Part shown: positions 1 to 9,023 of the stretch, one piece after another
Position numbering within the stretch: position 1 is the first letter of the stretch
Layout: the number at the start of each line of letters is the position of its first letter
Origin: Nitrobacter winogradskyi
GTDB lineage: Bacteria > Pseudomonadota > Alphaproteobacteria > Rhizobiales > Xanthobacteraceae
Assembly (NCBI RefSeq): GCF_006539545.1
Contig: NZ_BJNF01000077.1
Coordinates: forward strand, 1-35,713
Direction: 5' to 3'
Length of the DNA stretch: 35,713 bases
Notes under the pieces: generated by a model
Databases searched by the model: none
What the model saw: only the letters and a program-made list of their open reading frames with translations
Told to the model about the DNA's origin: nothing
Position numbers and translations under genes: made by a program

Positions 1-140
1 GCTCTAAGAGTCTCGCTTTCGGTCGATCGAACCTTACGTCTTCCGGTAGCGACTAACCGGCAGTTCACAGTCTTGCATTATGCGGATGGCGGCGAGCGCA
101 TGGCGTTCCTGAAGGGACGGCGCCTCGCAGGGAGAGTTTT

Positions 141-1139
141 ATGACCGGGTTCGATATTTTTGCGATTGCTGTTGTGGGACTCGTGATCCTGACGCTGCTG
201 GCCGGCGTCAAGACCGTGCCGCAAGGCCACGACTGGACCATCGAACGGTTTGGCAAGTACACGCGAACGCTCGGTCCCGGCCTCAATCTCATCATTCCCT
301 ATATCGACCGCGTCGGCCGCAAGATGAACATGATGGAGCAGGTGATCGAAATTCCCCAGCAGGAGGTCATCACCAAGGACAACGCGACTGTCACGGTGGA
401 CGGCGTCGCCTTCTACCAGGTGTTCGATGCGGCCAAGGCGAGCTACGAGGTGGCGAACCTCACCCAATCCATTGTGACGCTGACAATGACCAATATCCGT
501 TCGGTCATGGGCTCGATGGACCTCGACCAGGTGCTGTCGCATCGTGACGAAATCAACGAGCGGCTGCTTCGCGTCGTGGATGCCGCGGTGACTCCGTGGG
601 GTTTGAAGGTCAACCGTATCGAGATCAAGGACATCGTGCCGCCTGCCGACCTCGTGCAGGCGATGGGCCGCCAGATGAAGGCCGAGCGCGAAAAACGCGC
701 CGACATCCTTCAGGCCGAAGGCCAGCGCCAGTCGGCCATTCTCAAGGCCGAGGGCCAGAAGCAGTCACAGATTCTCGAAGCCGAAGGCCGAAAGGAAGCC
801 GCTTTCCGCGATGCCGAGGCGCGCGAACGGTCAGCGGAAGCCGAGGCCGAGGCGACGCGCATGGTGAGCGAGGCGATCGCGAAGGGCGATGTGGCGTCGC
901 TCAACTACTTCATTGCTGACAAGTACATCAAGGCGTTCGGGCAGCTTGCAAACTCGCCGAACCAGAAGGTCGTGATGCTGCCGATGGAAGCCACCAGCAT
1001 GCTGTCCTCGCTGGCAGGCATCGGCGAGATCGCCAAAGCCACCTTCGGCGATAATGCGGCGTCGGCCTCTGCCGCGCGACGGGGAGCAATGCCGAATACC
1101 GGCTCAAAGGTGCCGCCGCCGGTGCCCCCGCAGGGATAG
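141..1139 (+). CDS. qmcA: SPFH/Band 7 (stomatin-like) membrane protein
   Basis: A 332-residue protein of the SPFH/stomatin/prohibitin superfamily, which forms oligomeric assemblies on the inner membrane and affects membrane-domain organisation and proteolysis. An N-terminal membrane segment (about residues 3-22) is followed by the Band 7 domain, with the family stretches [19 protein letters not shown] and [16 protein letters not shown]. An Ala/Glu-rich helical region with repeats of the type ILKAEGQKQ and [14 protein letters not shown] (about 185-240) follows, typical of these oligomers. The tail is Pro-rich. The ATG is preceded by a GGGAG ribosome site. An NfeD-type gene begins 24 bases after the stop, the usual SPFH/NfeD pairing (as in E. 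coli qmcA-ybbJ). Family assignment is firm; the exact cellular role is not known from sequence. Confidence 0.93.
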   Translation: MTGFDIFAIAVVGLVILTLLAGVKTVPQGHDWTIERFGKYTRTLGPGLNLIIPYIDRVGRKMNMMEQVIEIPQQEVITKDNATVTVDGVAFYQVFDAAKASYEVANLTQSIVTLTMTNIRSVMGSMDLDQVLSHRDEINERLLRVVDAAVTPWGLKVNRIEIKDIVPPADLVQAMGRQMKAEREKRADILQAEGQRQSAILKAEGQKQSQILEAEGRKEAAFRDAEARERSAEAEAEATRMVSEAIAKGDVASLNYFIADKYIKAFGQLANSPNQKVVMLPMEATSMLSSLAGIGEIAKATFGDNAASASAARRGAMPNTGSKVPPPVPPQG

Positions 1140-1162
1140 ATCATCGGACGAGGGAGGGTTTT

Positions 1163-1609
1163 ATGATCGACCTGTTGGCGTCGTTGGGAAACTGGAACTG
1201 GCTGATCCTCGGTCTCGTCCTGGTGGGTCTTGAACTGCTGACGCCGGGTGTGTTCCTGTTCTGGCTCGGACTGGCGGCATTTCTGGTCGGCGCGCTGTCG
1301 TTCGTGGTGGATCCGACCTGGCAAACCCAACTCCTGATGTTCGCCGTGTTCGCGGCCGCCGCGGTGCCGTTATGGCGTCGGATGGCGCGTCGGGAGTCGA
1401 GCGCCGCCGCCAGCCCGTTCCTCAACCGGCGCGCCGAAGCGCTGGTCGGCCGCGTCTTCACGCTGGAGAAGCCGATCGTGGACGGGACGGGCACGGTGCG
1501 GATCGACGACACGATCTGGCGGGTTGCGGGACCGGACGCACCGGCCGGCAGCCGGGTGAAGGTCGTGAAGGCGGACGGCGCAAACCTCACCGTGGCCACG
1601 GAGCCGTAG
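1163..1609 (+). CDS. NfeD family membrane protein
   Basis: A 148-residue short NfeD-type protein. Hydrophobic helices fill about residues 10-75 (WLILGLVLVGLELLTPGVF, then FLFWLGLAAFLVGALSF and LLMFAVFAAAAVPL). A soluble C-terminal beta domain (about 90-145, starting near RRAEALVGRVFTLEKPIVDG) matches the OB-fold of NfeD proteins. It partners SPFH proteins, and here it follows the stomatin-like gene in the same operon with its own GAGGGAGGG ribosome site. The short class lacks the ClpP-like protease domain of long NfeD, and none is seen here. The gene converges on kdsD, with only about 70 bases between the two stops. Confidence 0.9.
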   Translation: MIDLLASLGNWNWLILGLVLVGLELLTPGVFLFWLGLAAFLVGALSFVVDPTWQTQLLMFAVFAAAAVPLWRRMARRESSAAASPFLNRRAEALVGRVFTLEKPIVDGTGTVRIDDTIWRVAGPDAPAGSRVKVVKADGANLTVATEP

Positions 1610-1680
1610 CAGGCGCCGGACCTCTCAGGGCGCGCTCTACCAAAGGGACCCGTCGGGTTTTCCTTTCGCTTGAACGCCGG

Positions 1681-2694
1681 TCAGGCCACACCCGCGCGCA
1701 GCAGGTCGTGCAGATGCACGATGCCGACCGGCTTTTTCCCCTCGGTCACGATCAGCGCCGTGATTTTCGACGAGTTGAGGATTTCAAGCGCCTCGCCCGC
1801 CAGAAGATCGCGGCCGATGGTCTTCGGATGGGGCGTCATGACATCGTCGACGCGGGCCGTCATCAGATCAGGTCTCATGTGACGGCGCAGGTCGCCGTCG
1901 GTGACGATCCCGACCAGATTTCCCTGGCCGTCAGTGACGCCGACGCAACCGAATCCCTTTGACGTCATCTCGACCAACGCATCCGACATCTTGGTCCCGA
2001 GCGGCTTCAACGGGATGGCGTCGCCGCTGTGCATGAGGTCACGGGTGTATTTCAACAGCGCGCCCAGCTTGCCTCCGGGGTGCAGCACGCTGAAGTCGAT
2101 CGAGGTGAAACCGCGGCCCTCCAGCAACGCGATCGCGAGTCCATCGCCGAGCGCGAGTTGCATCAGCGAGGATGTGGTCGGCGCGAGGTTGTGCGGACAG
2201 GCTTCGCGCGCCTTGGGCTGCACCAGCGCGACATCGGCGGCCTTGCCCAGCGTGGAGTCGCGCTCGGCGGTCATGGCGATCAGGGGGATGCGAAAGCGTT
2301 TGGCATAGGTGATGAGATTCTTCATCTCCGGCTGCTCGCCCGACCAGGACAACGCCATGATGACATCATCGGCGGTGATCATGCCAAGATCGCCATGACT
2401 GGCTTCCGCTGCGTGCACGAAGAAGGCGGGAGTCCCGGTCGAGGCGAAGGTCGCGGCGATCTTGCGGCCGATGTGGCCGGATTTTCCGAGACCGGTGACG
2501 ATCAGCCGCCCTTTGGCGTTGCGGATCAGGTCCGTCGCAGCCGCAAATGCGAGGCCGAGATCGGATTTGAGCGCCGCGGCAAGCGCAGACACGCCGCCAG
2601 CCTCCGCCTCGAAGGTCCGCAACGCGGACTCGATCGCGATGTTGGCCTGATCGGTCATGGCGGATGTCACCGTGCCTGATTTGAATGAGGTCAT
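1681..2694 (-). CDS. kdsD: Arabinose-5-phosphate isomerase (KpsF/GutQ family)
   Basis: A 337-residue enzyme interconverting ribulose-5-phosphate and arabinose-5-phosphate, the first step toward KDO for lipopolysaccharide. The N-terminal SIS domain (about residues 45-185) has the sugar-phosphate loop VTGLGKSGHIGRKIAATF, the family segment AAEASHGDLGMITADDV and LSWSGEQPEMKN. Two CBS domains follow (about 215-335), with DLMHSGDAIPL and DDVMTPHPKTI at their starts. Length matches the family. A second in-frame Met at residue 13 (MTDQAN) is an alternative start. The gene stands alone here, converging on nfeD, with a dispersed repeat immediately upstream of its start. Confidence 0.94.
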   Translation of the reverse strand: MTSFKSGTVTSAMTDQANIAIESALRTFEAEAGGVSALAAALKSDLGLAFAAATDLIRNAKGRLIVTGLGKSGHIGRKIAATFASTGTPAFFVHAAEASHGDLGMITADDVIMALSWSGEQPEMKNLITYAKRFRIPLIAMTAERDSTLGKAADVALVQPKAREACPHNLAPTTSSLMQLALGDGLAIALLEGRGFTSIDFSVLHPGGKLGALLKYTRDLMHSGDAIPLKPLGTKMSDALVEMTSKGFGCVGVTDGQGNLVGIVTDGDLRRHMRPDLMTARVDDVMTPHPKTIGRDLLAGEALEILNSSKITALIVTEGKKPVGIVHLHDLLRAGVA

Positions 2695-2707
2695 ACTGGT
2701 TCCACGC

Positions 2708-2812
2708 TAGAGCGTTTTCGAGCGAAGCGGATGACCTGTTCGCGGGAAGAAAACGCGTCAAATCAAGATCCGAGAGCCTGGCTTCTGATTCCATCAGAAA
2801 CTGAAAGGCTGG
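2708..2812 (+). repeat. Dispersed intergenic repeat, copy 1
   Basis: A roughly 105-base element beginning CTAGAGCGTTTTCGAGCGAA, containing GAAGAAAACGCGTCAAA, and ending with the hairpin CTTCTGATTCCATCAGAA. The same element, longer and in reverse orientation, lies at 16216-16345, and a fragment of its hairpin end is at 23295-23332. Elements of this shape are, from memory, very common between genes in Bradyrhizobiaceae. It occupies the space just upstream of kdsD and is not coding. Confidence 0.75.
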
Positions 2813-2988
2813 GACGCGAAGCAATGCTCTGTCCGAGCGGTGTGCTTAGCACGCCTGCTTGTGCGATGCGATGCAACTCCGCGTCCTCAACGGCCCGTTA
2901 ACCATAATTGTTTTAACTCCATTAACGATAGTGCGCCCGTTTCGGGCGGGCACCGCAAGTATATATTTTTCTTGGAGTTTTCGGGATC

Positions 2989-4680
2989 GTGTTTTCCGAT
3001 CCAGCGACGGGCTTTTGCCGGAGCGTACCGATCTGGCGCGCGGTTTTGACGTGCCTCGCTTTCATCGGTCCGGGATGCGTGACCGCCGAAGCCCAGACGC
3101 TGACCGGCGACCAGATCACGCCGCTTCGGGGCGGGCTGTTTCAGCCGCGGGAGTCTTCCTTGCGCCGGACCGGTGATGCCGACGGTGATGTGGCGTCGGC
3201 ATCCTCAACGATGGCTCCCTCCCGCATCGGCAGGATTCCGGCCTACGATATTCCGGCCGCGACTGGCGTGGGCGATACGGGTTATGATTCGCTCAATCGC
3301 CGGCGCAAGGAGAAGAAACTTTATCCCGGCGCGCCGAAACCGAAGCAGCCGCCGGGGCCGGGCAACTTCATCCCCGTTCCGCCGCCACCGCCGCTATCGG
3401 TTCCGCCGTCATCGACCGCCCATACGACGCCGATTGCTCCGGCGATGGCCGGAAGGGTCGAGGGGCAGCCCGCGCGGCGGCGTCTGAAGCGCGATGACGA
3501 TCCGTTCGGAGCCGTGGGTAATTATGTCGGCAGTTTTTTCGTGAAGTCGGCGGTGGAGTTGTGGGGCGGCTACAATACCAATCCCGGTCGCTTCAATCAG
3601 CCGAAGGGATCGGCGTTCTATATGGTCGCGCCGGAATTCGTGGCGGCGTCGGATTGGACGCGGCACTCTCTCCTCGTCGATTTGCGCGGATCGTTCACCG
3701 GTTTCGACAGAACCTTTCCGCCGGGAGTCGATAATCCGCCTCAGTCGGTCATCTCGGTGCCGACGGTCGTGGATCGGCCTGATTTCCTCGGCAGGGCCGT
3801 TGGACGTCTCGACGTCAGGCGCGATACCCGCATCAATTCGGAACTGCGGATGCGGATCGGCATCGACAATCCCGGCAGCCCGAACGTCCAGGCCGGTCTC
3901 GCCAGGTATCCGATCTTCGCCGTGACCGGGGCAACGGCCGGTATCGAACACGATATCAACCGGCTGCAAGTCTCGCTGCATGGATTCGCGGACCGCACCA
4001 TGTATCAGAACTCGCTATTGACGGATGGCACATCGGCGTCCAATGCGGACCGCAACTTCAACCAATACGGCGCCGTGGGGCGCGTCAGCTATGATCTGCT
4101 GCCCGGTTTCAAGCCCTTTGGCGAAGTCGAGGCGGACGCGCGCAACCGCGACACGCCGGTCGATCGCGATGGCTTCCAGCGCGATTCCCATGGCGGCTAC
4201 GCGAAAGTCGGGACCAGTTTTGAACTGACACGCTTGCTGATCGGCGAGGCCTCTATCGGCTATACTGCCCGCAACTATGCGGACCCGCGTCTCGACCAGT
4301 TGACCGGCCTGCTCACCAGCGGGTCGCTGATCTGGTCGGCGTCGGCGCTGACCACGGCGAGGTTCACCTCGGTGACTTTTGTCGATGAATCCTTCGTGCC
4401 CGGTGTCGCCGGCGTGCTGACCCGCTCCCACACCATCGAGATCGATCACGATTTTCGCCGCTGGCTGACGGGGATCGGCAGGTTCACCTATGCGACGCAG
4501 GAGTATCGGGGTTCAGAACGCTCCGACCAGATCTACTCGATCTCCGGCGATCTCATTTACAGGCTGAACCGGGAATTCCAGATCAAGGCGCAGGTGCGCC
4601 ACGACATGCTGAGCACGAACATTCCCGGCGCAAACTCGGCGGCGACCGTGGTGATGCTCGGCGTCCGGCTGCAACGCTAA
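2989..4680 (+). CDS. Outer membrane beta-barrel protein, secreted
   Basis: A 563-residue protein with a GTG start. The N-terminus (GFCRSVPIWRAVLTCLAFIGPG, cut near AEAQ) reads as a Sec signal peptide. Residues about 40-170 are low-complexity and Pro-rich (PKPKQPPGPGNFIPVPPPPPL), as in a periplasmic linker. The C-terminal 380 residues alternate polar and aromatic residues in beta-strand fashion (VELWGGYNTNPGRF, YAKVGTSFELTRLLIGEASI) and end with VVMLGVRLQR. This fits an outer-membrane beta-barrel of the type annotated 'outer membrane beta-barrel protein' in Rhizobiales. No function is recognised. It stands alone, and an A/T-rich tract (TATATATTTTTCTT) just upstream may be promoter. Confidence 0.82.
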   Translation: MFSDPATGFCRSVPIWRAVLTCLAFIGPGCVTAEAQTLTGDQITPLRGGLFQPRESSLRRTGDADGDVASASSTMAPSRIGRIPAYDIPAATGVGDTGYDSLNRRRKEKKLYPGAPKPKQPPGPGNFIPVPPPPPLSVPPSSTAHTTPIAPAMAGRVEGQPARRRLKRDDDPFGAVGNYVGSFFVKSAVELWGGYNTNPGRFNQPKGSAFYMVAPEFVAASDWTRHSLLVDLRGSFTGFDRTFPPGVDNPPQSVISVPTVVDRPDFLGRAVGRLDVRRDTRINSELRMRIGIDNPGSPNVQAGLARYPIFAVTGATAGIEHDINRLQVSLHGFADRTMYQNSLLTDGTSASNADRNFNQYGAVGRVSYDLLPGFKPFGEVEADARNRDTPVDRDGFQRDSHGGYAKVGTSFELTRLLIGEASIGYTARNYADPRLDQLTGLLTSGSLIWSASALTTARFTSVTFVDESFVPGVAGVLTRSHTIEIDHDFRRWLTGIGRFTYATQEYRGSERSDQIYSISGDLIYRLNREFQIKAQVRHDMLSTNIPGANSAATVVMLGVRLQR

Positions 4681-4734
4681 AAATATACCCTGGCGTTTGT
4701 CCTGGTGTTTCTGTTGGCGAATGAGCAACGACGC

Positions 4735-5298
4735 CTATTTCATCACCTCGCAAACCGTCGAATGATCAGGGCGGCGCAGGCTGCTGGCGGGCGTGGACAC
4801 CAGGCTCCACCACGCATCCAGCGATTCGTAATCGCAATGTAATTTGACGGTCATGCCGTCGGCGAATTTGATCAGGTCATCAAAATGATGGTGAGGCACC
4901 GCGATCACGACAGGAATGTCGTTGCCGAGCGCGCGCTCGATCAGGTGGGAGAAGCCTCTGCCCTTACGCTCCTGCCGGCCAAAACGGTTGACGATCAGGA
5001 TATCCGCGCCTGCGTCGAGCGTTGTCGCAATCCGTTCACCGGCGCTCGTCAACTGACCGACATCGAGCCGGCATCCTGCCGACTCCTGATCGAGGCTTTG
5101 ATGGAGCTGAAGATGCTCGCCCGTCGGCATCAGCATGGCTGACAGGCCGGCATCGATGCAGTGGCGGCCAAGCTGGACGATGCCCACGGCGCGGTAGCCG
5201 CTCGCGTTCAGACCGGAAGCGAACTCATAAAGGACATTGTCGGGATTTTCTCCCTCCATATAGACCAGAGCGGCAAGGTCGCATTGGGCGTCGAACAT
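4735..5298 (-). CDS. DUF2478 protein, molybdenum-associated
   Basis: A 187-residue soluble protein that I assign to the DUF2478 family. It opens LAALVYMEGENPDNVLYEFA and has LDAGADILIVNRFGRQERKG (about 97-117) followed by NDIPVVIAVPHHHFDDLIKFADG. The family resembles a nucleotide-binding fold without a clear Walker A, and its members often sit near molybdate transport genes. The biochemical role is unknown. Context agrees: a ModE-like regulator lies upstream on the same strand, and a good ModE box (5398-5425) sits about 100 bases before this ATG. It is therefore probably a member of the Mo regulon. The family call rests on recall and pattern, not on a search. Confidence 0.75.
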   Translation of the reverse strand: MFDAQCDLAALVYMEGENPDNVLYEFASGLNASGYRAVGIVQLGRHCIDAGLSAMLMPTGEHLQLHQSLDQESAGCRLDVGQLTSAGERIATTLDAGADILIVNRFGRQERKGRGFSHLIERALGNDIPVVIAVPHHHFDDLIKFADGMTVKLHCDYESLDAWWSLVSTPASSLRRPDHSTVCEVMK

Positions 5299-5397
5299 GG
5301 TCCGCCTCCTTCAAGTTCGCGTCGCGTTCGTCATGATCCGCCGGCGGTGTGGAGATCCGAAACCACGCATTCGGCTTCTCCTCCCGTCATCGGCCTT

Positions 5398-5425
5398 ATC
5401 GATATATCCGATTATATATCACGAA
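5398..5425. promoter_or_regulatory. ModE (Mo-box) operator upstream of DUF2478 gene
   Basis: Arms ATCGATATATC and TATATCACGAA are separated by the six bases CGATTA. Against the E. coli ModE consensus (ATCGCTATATA, N6, TATATAACGAT) each arm matches at 9 of 11 positions. The site lies between the ModE-like gene and the DUF2478 gene, 100 bases upstream of the DUF2478 start on the minus strand, a plausible promoter position. ModE normally represses when molybdate is plentiful. Confidence 0.75.
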
Positions 5426-5543
5426 GGAAAAGGCGAGACCAGAGCGCAACTCGGGGGAGGGTGGCCTCACAGGATGGACGCGAGCGTCCGGGTTCCGGTT
5501 CGGCATGACGCCGCCGCGGCCACCCGATAACAAGCGCTCCGGA

Positions 5544-5948
5544 TCAACGAGACTTGACGTTCCTGTCTCGTTCCGTGCTTTTTTTCGGGTGCCGGATATC
5601 GTTTCGCAGCGCCTCCAGCTCCTTGTGGACCGCGCTGGCGGCGTCGCGTTCGATCTTGCGATAGCGGGCAACCAGCGACACCCCGAACAGGGTGAGGACC
5701 GCGCCGCCTCCGTTCTTGCCGCCGGTCTGTCGCGCGACCGCCGCCTGCCGGCAGATGCGATTTATTTCATCGACGAGATCCCACGCGCGCTTGTAGGACA
5801 TGTCCATGGCGCGTCCGGCGGCCGAAATCGAGCCGCAAGTCTGTATGCTCTCGAGCAGTTCAATTTTACCCGGTCCGATGCGGCCCTTGGGATCGAGATC
5901 GATCCGTAAACTCAGTGAGGGAAGTGATCTGTTGGACGAAGCCTGCAT
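5544..5948 (-). CDS. modE: ModE-like winged-helix regulator, DNA-binding domain only
   Basis: A 134-residue protein matching the N-terminal LysR-type winged helix of ModE. The recognition region reads GPGKIELLESIQTCGSISAA followed by GRAMDMSYKRAWDLVDEIN, the hallmark of this family. A wing (GGAVLTLFGVSLVARYRKIE) follows, then a short basic helical tail. E. coli ModE is about 260 residues and has two TOBE/Mop molybdate-binding domains; none is present here, so this is a single-domain regulator. How it senses molybdate is not visible: it may depend on a separate Mop protein. It lies upstream of the DUF2478 gene with a Mo-box between them, and is the obvious candidate to read the three boxes in this window. 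Confidence 0.85.
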   Translation of the reverse strand: MQASSNRSLPSLSLRIDLDPKGRIGPGKIELLESIQTCGSISAAGRAMDMSYKRAWDLVDEINRICRQAAVARQTGGKNGGGAVLTLFGVSLVARYRKIERDAASAVHKELEALRNDIRHPKKSTERDRNVKSR

Positions 5949-6015
5949 TTCATGCTCGGTGGTTCACGATCCAAGCCAACTGGAAACCGAACTATACATC
6001 ATTCGACGGTGAACG

Positions 6016-8547
6016 TCAGCTTTCTATTGATCTTATCCGCCGCCGTGATGCTCCGGAACGCTCGCCGTCGGCAAGGTCGCGCACCAGGGTTTCGATGCGA
6101 TCGAGGTTGTGCACGTGCAGGTCCCGCTTCGCGTTCGGAAGCTCGATTCCTTCCTTACGGAAGCGCTTGAGGATCTCGAGCCTCACCTCGTTGGCGGCGC
6201 CTGCGTCGATGCCGATGTGCGCCACATGAAAGAAGGCCGAGAATTCCAGCGCGTCGGGGCCGAAATTATTGAGAATTGCGAACGGTTCAGGTGACTTCAG
6301 GGCGCGGGGGTGGCGCGAGACGATCTCGAGCAGGATCGCAAGAACCTTGTCCGGGTCCGCGTTGCTGGAGGTGCTGACCGCCACGGACAGACGGGCCGAA
6401 TAGCTGCCATGCATCCAGTTGACCACCTGACCGCTGATCAGTTCCGCGTTGGGCACGATCACCGAGACGTTATCATAGGTGGCGATCTCGGTGGCGCGGA
6501 CGTTGATGCGCTTCACGACGCCCATGCGGGTGCCGACCTCGATGCGATCTCCGACCTTGATCGGTCGCTCTACAAGCAGAATCAGGCCGGAGACGAAGTT
6601 GTTGATGATGGATTGCAGTCCGAAGCCGATGCCGACCGACAGCGCGCCGGCCACGATAGCGACGTTCTGCAAGTTAAGTCCGACATACGACAGCGCGATC
6701 AGGGTCGCGAGAATGACCCCCGCATAGCCCGCGCCGGTGCCGATCGAACTGCGAACGCCGACATCGAGATTTGTTTCAGGAAGGAAACGCTCCTCCAGCC
6801 ATCGCTTGAGCGCGCGTGTGGCGAAGACACCGATCGTGAGCACCGCAAGCGCGCCGAGAATCTGGGACGGCGAAATGGTGATGTTGCCGATTTGAAAACT
6901 GAAGAACGCCGACGACATCGACGTGACGACGTCGTCGGAACGAATTCCCCACGTCGTGAGGATAAAAAAGGCTGTAAGTCCGATCAGAGACAGCTGGATG
7001 AGGCCGCCGAGCACCGCGGCGATCTGGCGGACCGCGCCGCTTCCCAGGCCAGCGGTTTGCCGCAGAAAGCGGCCGATCGCGCCATTGAAAGCGAACGTCG
7101 TGTTGACGAGAACCGCCGAGAACCGGCTCAGGAGGATGAAACTCATGAGCGCGACGACCATTACGACCATTTCGATCGTGATGAACCGGCCTAATGCGAC
7201 ATACCCTGCGAGGGGTCCGATAATGGCGGCCATGGCCATCATCCAGCCGATCGGAATCAACAGTCGCCACGCGGATCTTTGCGCGGAGGAGGGGGCCGCC
7301 GATTCCTCCTCGGCTTCTGTGGCGGCCGCAACGCGCAGCGCGCCCATGAAGAGAAGCGCTTTCGTGGTCGCAAGTATCGCCTGGCTTGCGATCGTAAGCT
7401 CGATTGGCGATGCGATCGCCAGACTGAGCGCGTCGAGAACGATGCCGACCGCGGTGACCATGGCGAGCAGCACCGAGTAGGAGATCAGTCCGTCGGCCGC
7501 GGCATTGTCCAGTTCGATCAGGCGCCATGATGGGCGGCCAGGTGCGAGGACCGCGCTGGTCAGCCGGATAAAAAAGAACCCGAAGGTGATACCCAGAAAC
7601 AGGGCCCGAACGATCGGCGTCACGTCGCCGGGGAGAACCTCGAGCGTCAGGAGCGCCTGGTACAGCACAAGCAGCGCGACGGCCGTAAGCGAGGTATCCG
7701 TGAACACGATCGCGGCCGCGGAACCCGTCTTTCGCAGCGCGCTGGGATTGGCGATCTCGGGATCGCGCGTCGTCCATCGTGACCACCAGCGCCTGCCCGG
7801 TGACAGGAAGAATCCGAGCACGACGATGGCGGCGATAACAAAGCCGGACGCGGCGCGAAGCGGCTGTGACGACAGGACGCGCCCCCATTTGGAGAGCAGA
7901 TCGACCAGGCGACCGGCGGCAATCGGAGCTGCGTTCGCGGCCGTGAGCCAGAACGTGGGATTGACGAGGCTTGCGGAGCGCTGCAGCACGGATTCGTTAA
8001 ATACCGCGCGCCGCCGATCGGAGATCGCGTCGATCGTTTGCTGGGCTCGCACGTTGATGAGCTTGGCCTGTTGAATGACGCCTTGCCTTGCGGCGATCTC
8101 GGCCAACAGTTTGGCCCGTTCGAGCTTCACCTCGTCAGGCTGCGGAGCGGTGGCTTCAGGACTTGGCGCGAGTTCGGCGGCGCGCGCGCTTGCCGCCTCC
8201 AGGCGAGGCGTAATTCTCGATATCAGCTCGCGTGCTTCGCGCTGCGCCGTCGCGGATCGATCCCGAAGATCGTTCAACATGGTGTCGTGAATGACTCTGG
8301 CGCGCAGCGTCGCCTCGACCTGATCGAGCGTCTGCTTCCACTCGTCGAGTTTCGACTGGGCTCGCGGAAACTCCGGCGCCGGGACGGACGGCAGATCCTC
8401 TGCGGGAGCAGGAGGCGCGGCGGGTGCGGCGGCCGGGCTTGCCGGCTTGCCGTTCCCGGCTGCCGGCGCCGTCGCGGCCGCCGCGGCATTCAGAGGCACC
8501 CAGGATAAGAAGATGATGAAGAAAATGGCCGCGCGAATTGTCTTCAT
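6016..8547 (-). CDS. MscS-family mechanosensitive channel with DUF3772 periplasmic domain
   Basis: An 843-residue inner-membrane protein. A signal peptide (MKTIRAAIFFIIFLSWVP, ending near AAAA) is followed by a Pro/Ala-rich stretch and a periplasmic helical domain (about 55-200; DUF3772 type). Many membrane helices follow (about 220-590). The C-terminal MscS pore and beta domain starts near residue 610, with the family stretch GIGFGLQSIINNFVSGLILL, then RPIKVGDRIEVGTRMGVV and SVIVPNAELISGQVVNW. Such channels release solutes on hypo-osmotic shock. Its stop is 67 bases upstream of the modE-like start on the same strand, so co-transcription is possible but nothing suggests shared function. Confidence 0.9.
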   Translation of the reverse strand: MKTIRAAIFFIIFLSWVPLNAAAAATAPAAGNGKPASPAAAPAAPPAPAEDLPSVPAPEFPRAQSKLDEWKQTLDQVEATLRARVIHDTMLNDLRDRSATAQREARELISRITPRLEAASARAAELAPSPEATAPQPDEVKLERAKLLAEIAARQGVIQQAKLINVRAQQTIDAISDRRRAVFNESVLQRSASLVNPTFWLTAANAAPIAAGRLVDLLSKWGRVLSSQPLRAASGFVIAAIVVLGFFLSPGRRWWSRWTTRDPEIANPSALRKTGSAAAIVFTDTSLTAVALLVLYQALLTLEVLPGDVTPIVRALFLGITFGFFFIRLTSAVLAPGRPSWRLIELDNAAADGLISYSVLLAMVTAVGIVLDALSLAIASPIELTIASQAILATTKALLFMGALRVAAATEAEEESAAPSSAQRSAWRLLIPIGWMMAMAAIIGPLAGYVALGRFITIEMVVMVVALMSFILLSRFSAVLVNTTFAFNGAIGRFLRQTAGLGSGAVRQIAAVLGGLIQLSLIGLTAFFILTTWGIRSDDVVTSMSSAFFSFQIGNITISPSQILGALAVLTIGVFATRALKRWLEERFLPETNLDVGVRSSIGTGAGYAGVILATLIALSYVGLNLQNVAIVAGALSVGIGFGLQSIINNFVSGLILLVERPIKVGDRIEVGTRMGVVKRINVRATEIATYDNVSVIVPNAELISGQVVNWMHGSYSARLSVAVSTSSNADPDKVLAILLEIVSRHPRALKSPEPFAILNNFGPDALEFSAFFHVAHIGIDAGAANEVRLEILKRFRKEGIELPNAKRDLHVHNLDRIETLVRDLADGERSGASRRRIRSIES

Positions 8548-9023
8548 GCTCTTTGCCTATTGAAACCGCAGAGGATAACGATGCAGCATTCCAGAACGGA
8601 ATGGCGGAGCCGGTCGTAACGGCTTTCCGGTGCTGTCCGACCCGTGTAATGCGCGTGAAAGCGCACAAGTTCATTTTGCGGTACAATAGGTAGAAATCCG
8701 CCTATTGTGTGTAGGGTGGTTCAGTCGCCGCTGACTTTAGCGAAATGATCCGGTATCCCGCCTCTCGTCAATGCTTGACGGGAATGCTTTGACGAGGCCG
8801 GCTGGTGGGAAGGTCCAGGGTGAACGCCCGGCCGGCCTGCAGGCCAATCTGTCGCGGTCGGTCGGGTGTCGCCGTCGGTCCGTGCCGGCGCCTTCGGTCT
8901 ATACAATTGATAAAATTAACATATTTCCTTGAGTGACTCACCTCACGGTTTCTCCCGGCTCAATGGATCAGGGTGGCGCATCGACACCGGCCGCAAGTTA
9001 CGGCCAGCCCGAGGAGCCTCGCG
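8548..9023. other. 476-base intergenic region with operator-like palindrome
   Basis: No convincing gene is seen between the divergent MscS-type gene and the small Cys-rich protein gene. It contains a perfect inverted repeat, ACAATAGG (8683-8690) and CCTATTGT (8701-8708), spaced by 10 bases, as expected for a dimeric regulator site. A GC-rich inverted repeat (GGCCGGC around 8796 and GGCCGGCC around 8830) follows, and then an AT-rich stretch near 8900-8935 that could hold the promoter of the downstream gene. Confidence 0.5.

Noticed and set aside
2960-2975. TATATATTTTT tract upstream of the outer membrane protein as a fourth Mo-box
   Set aside because: Only one half-site, no CG and no matching second arm.
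6310-7194. 294-residue plus-strand frame opposite the MscS-type gene
   Set aside because: Shadow frame of a well-supported gene; highly charged, repetitive composition typical of antisense GC-rich frames.
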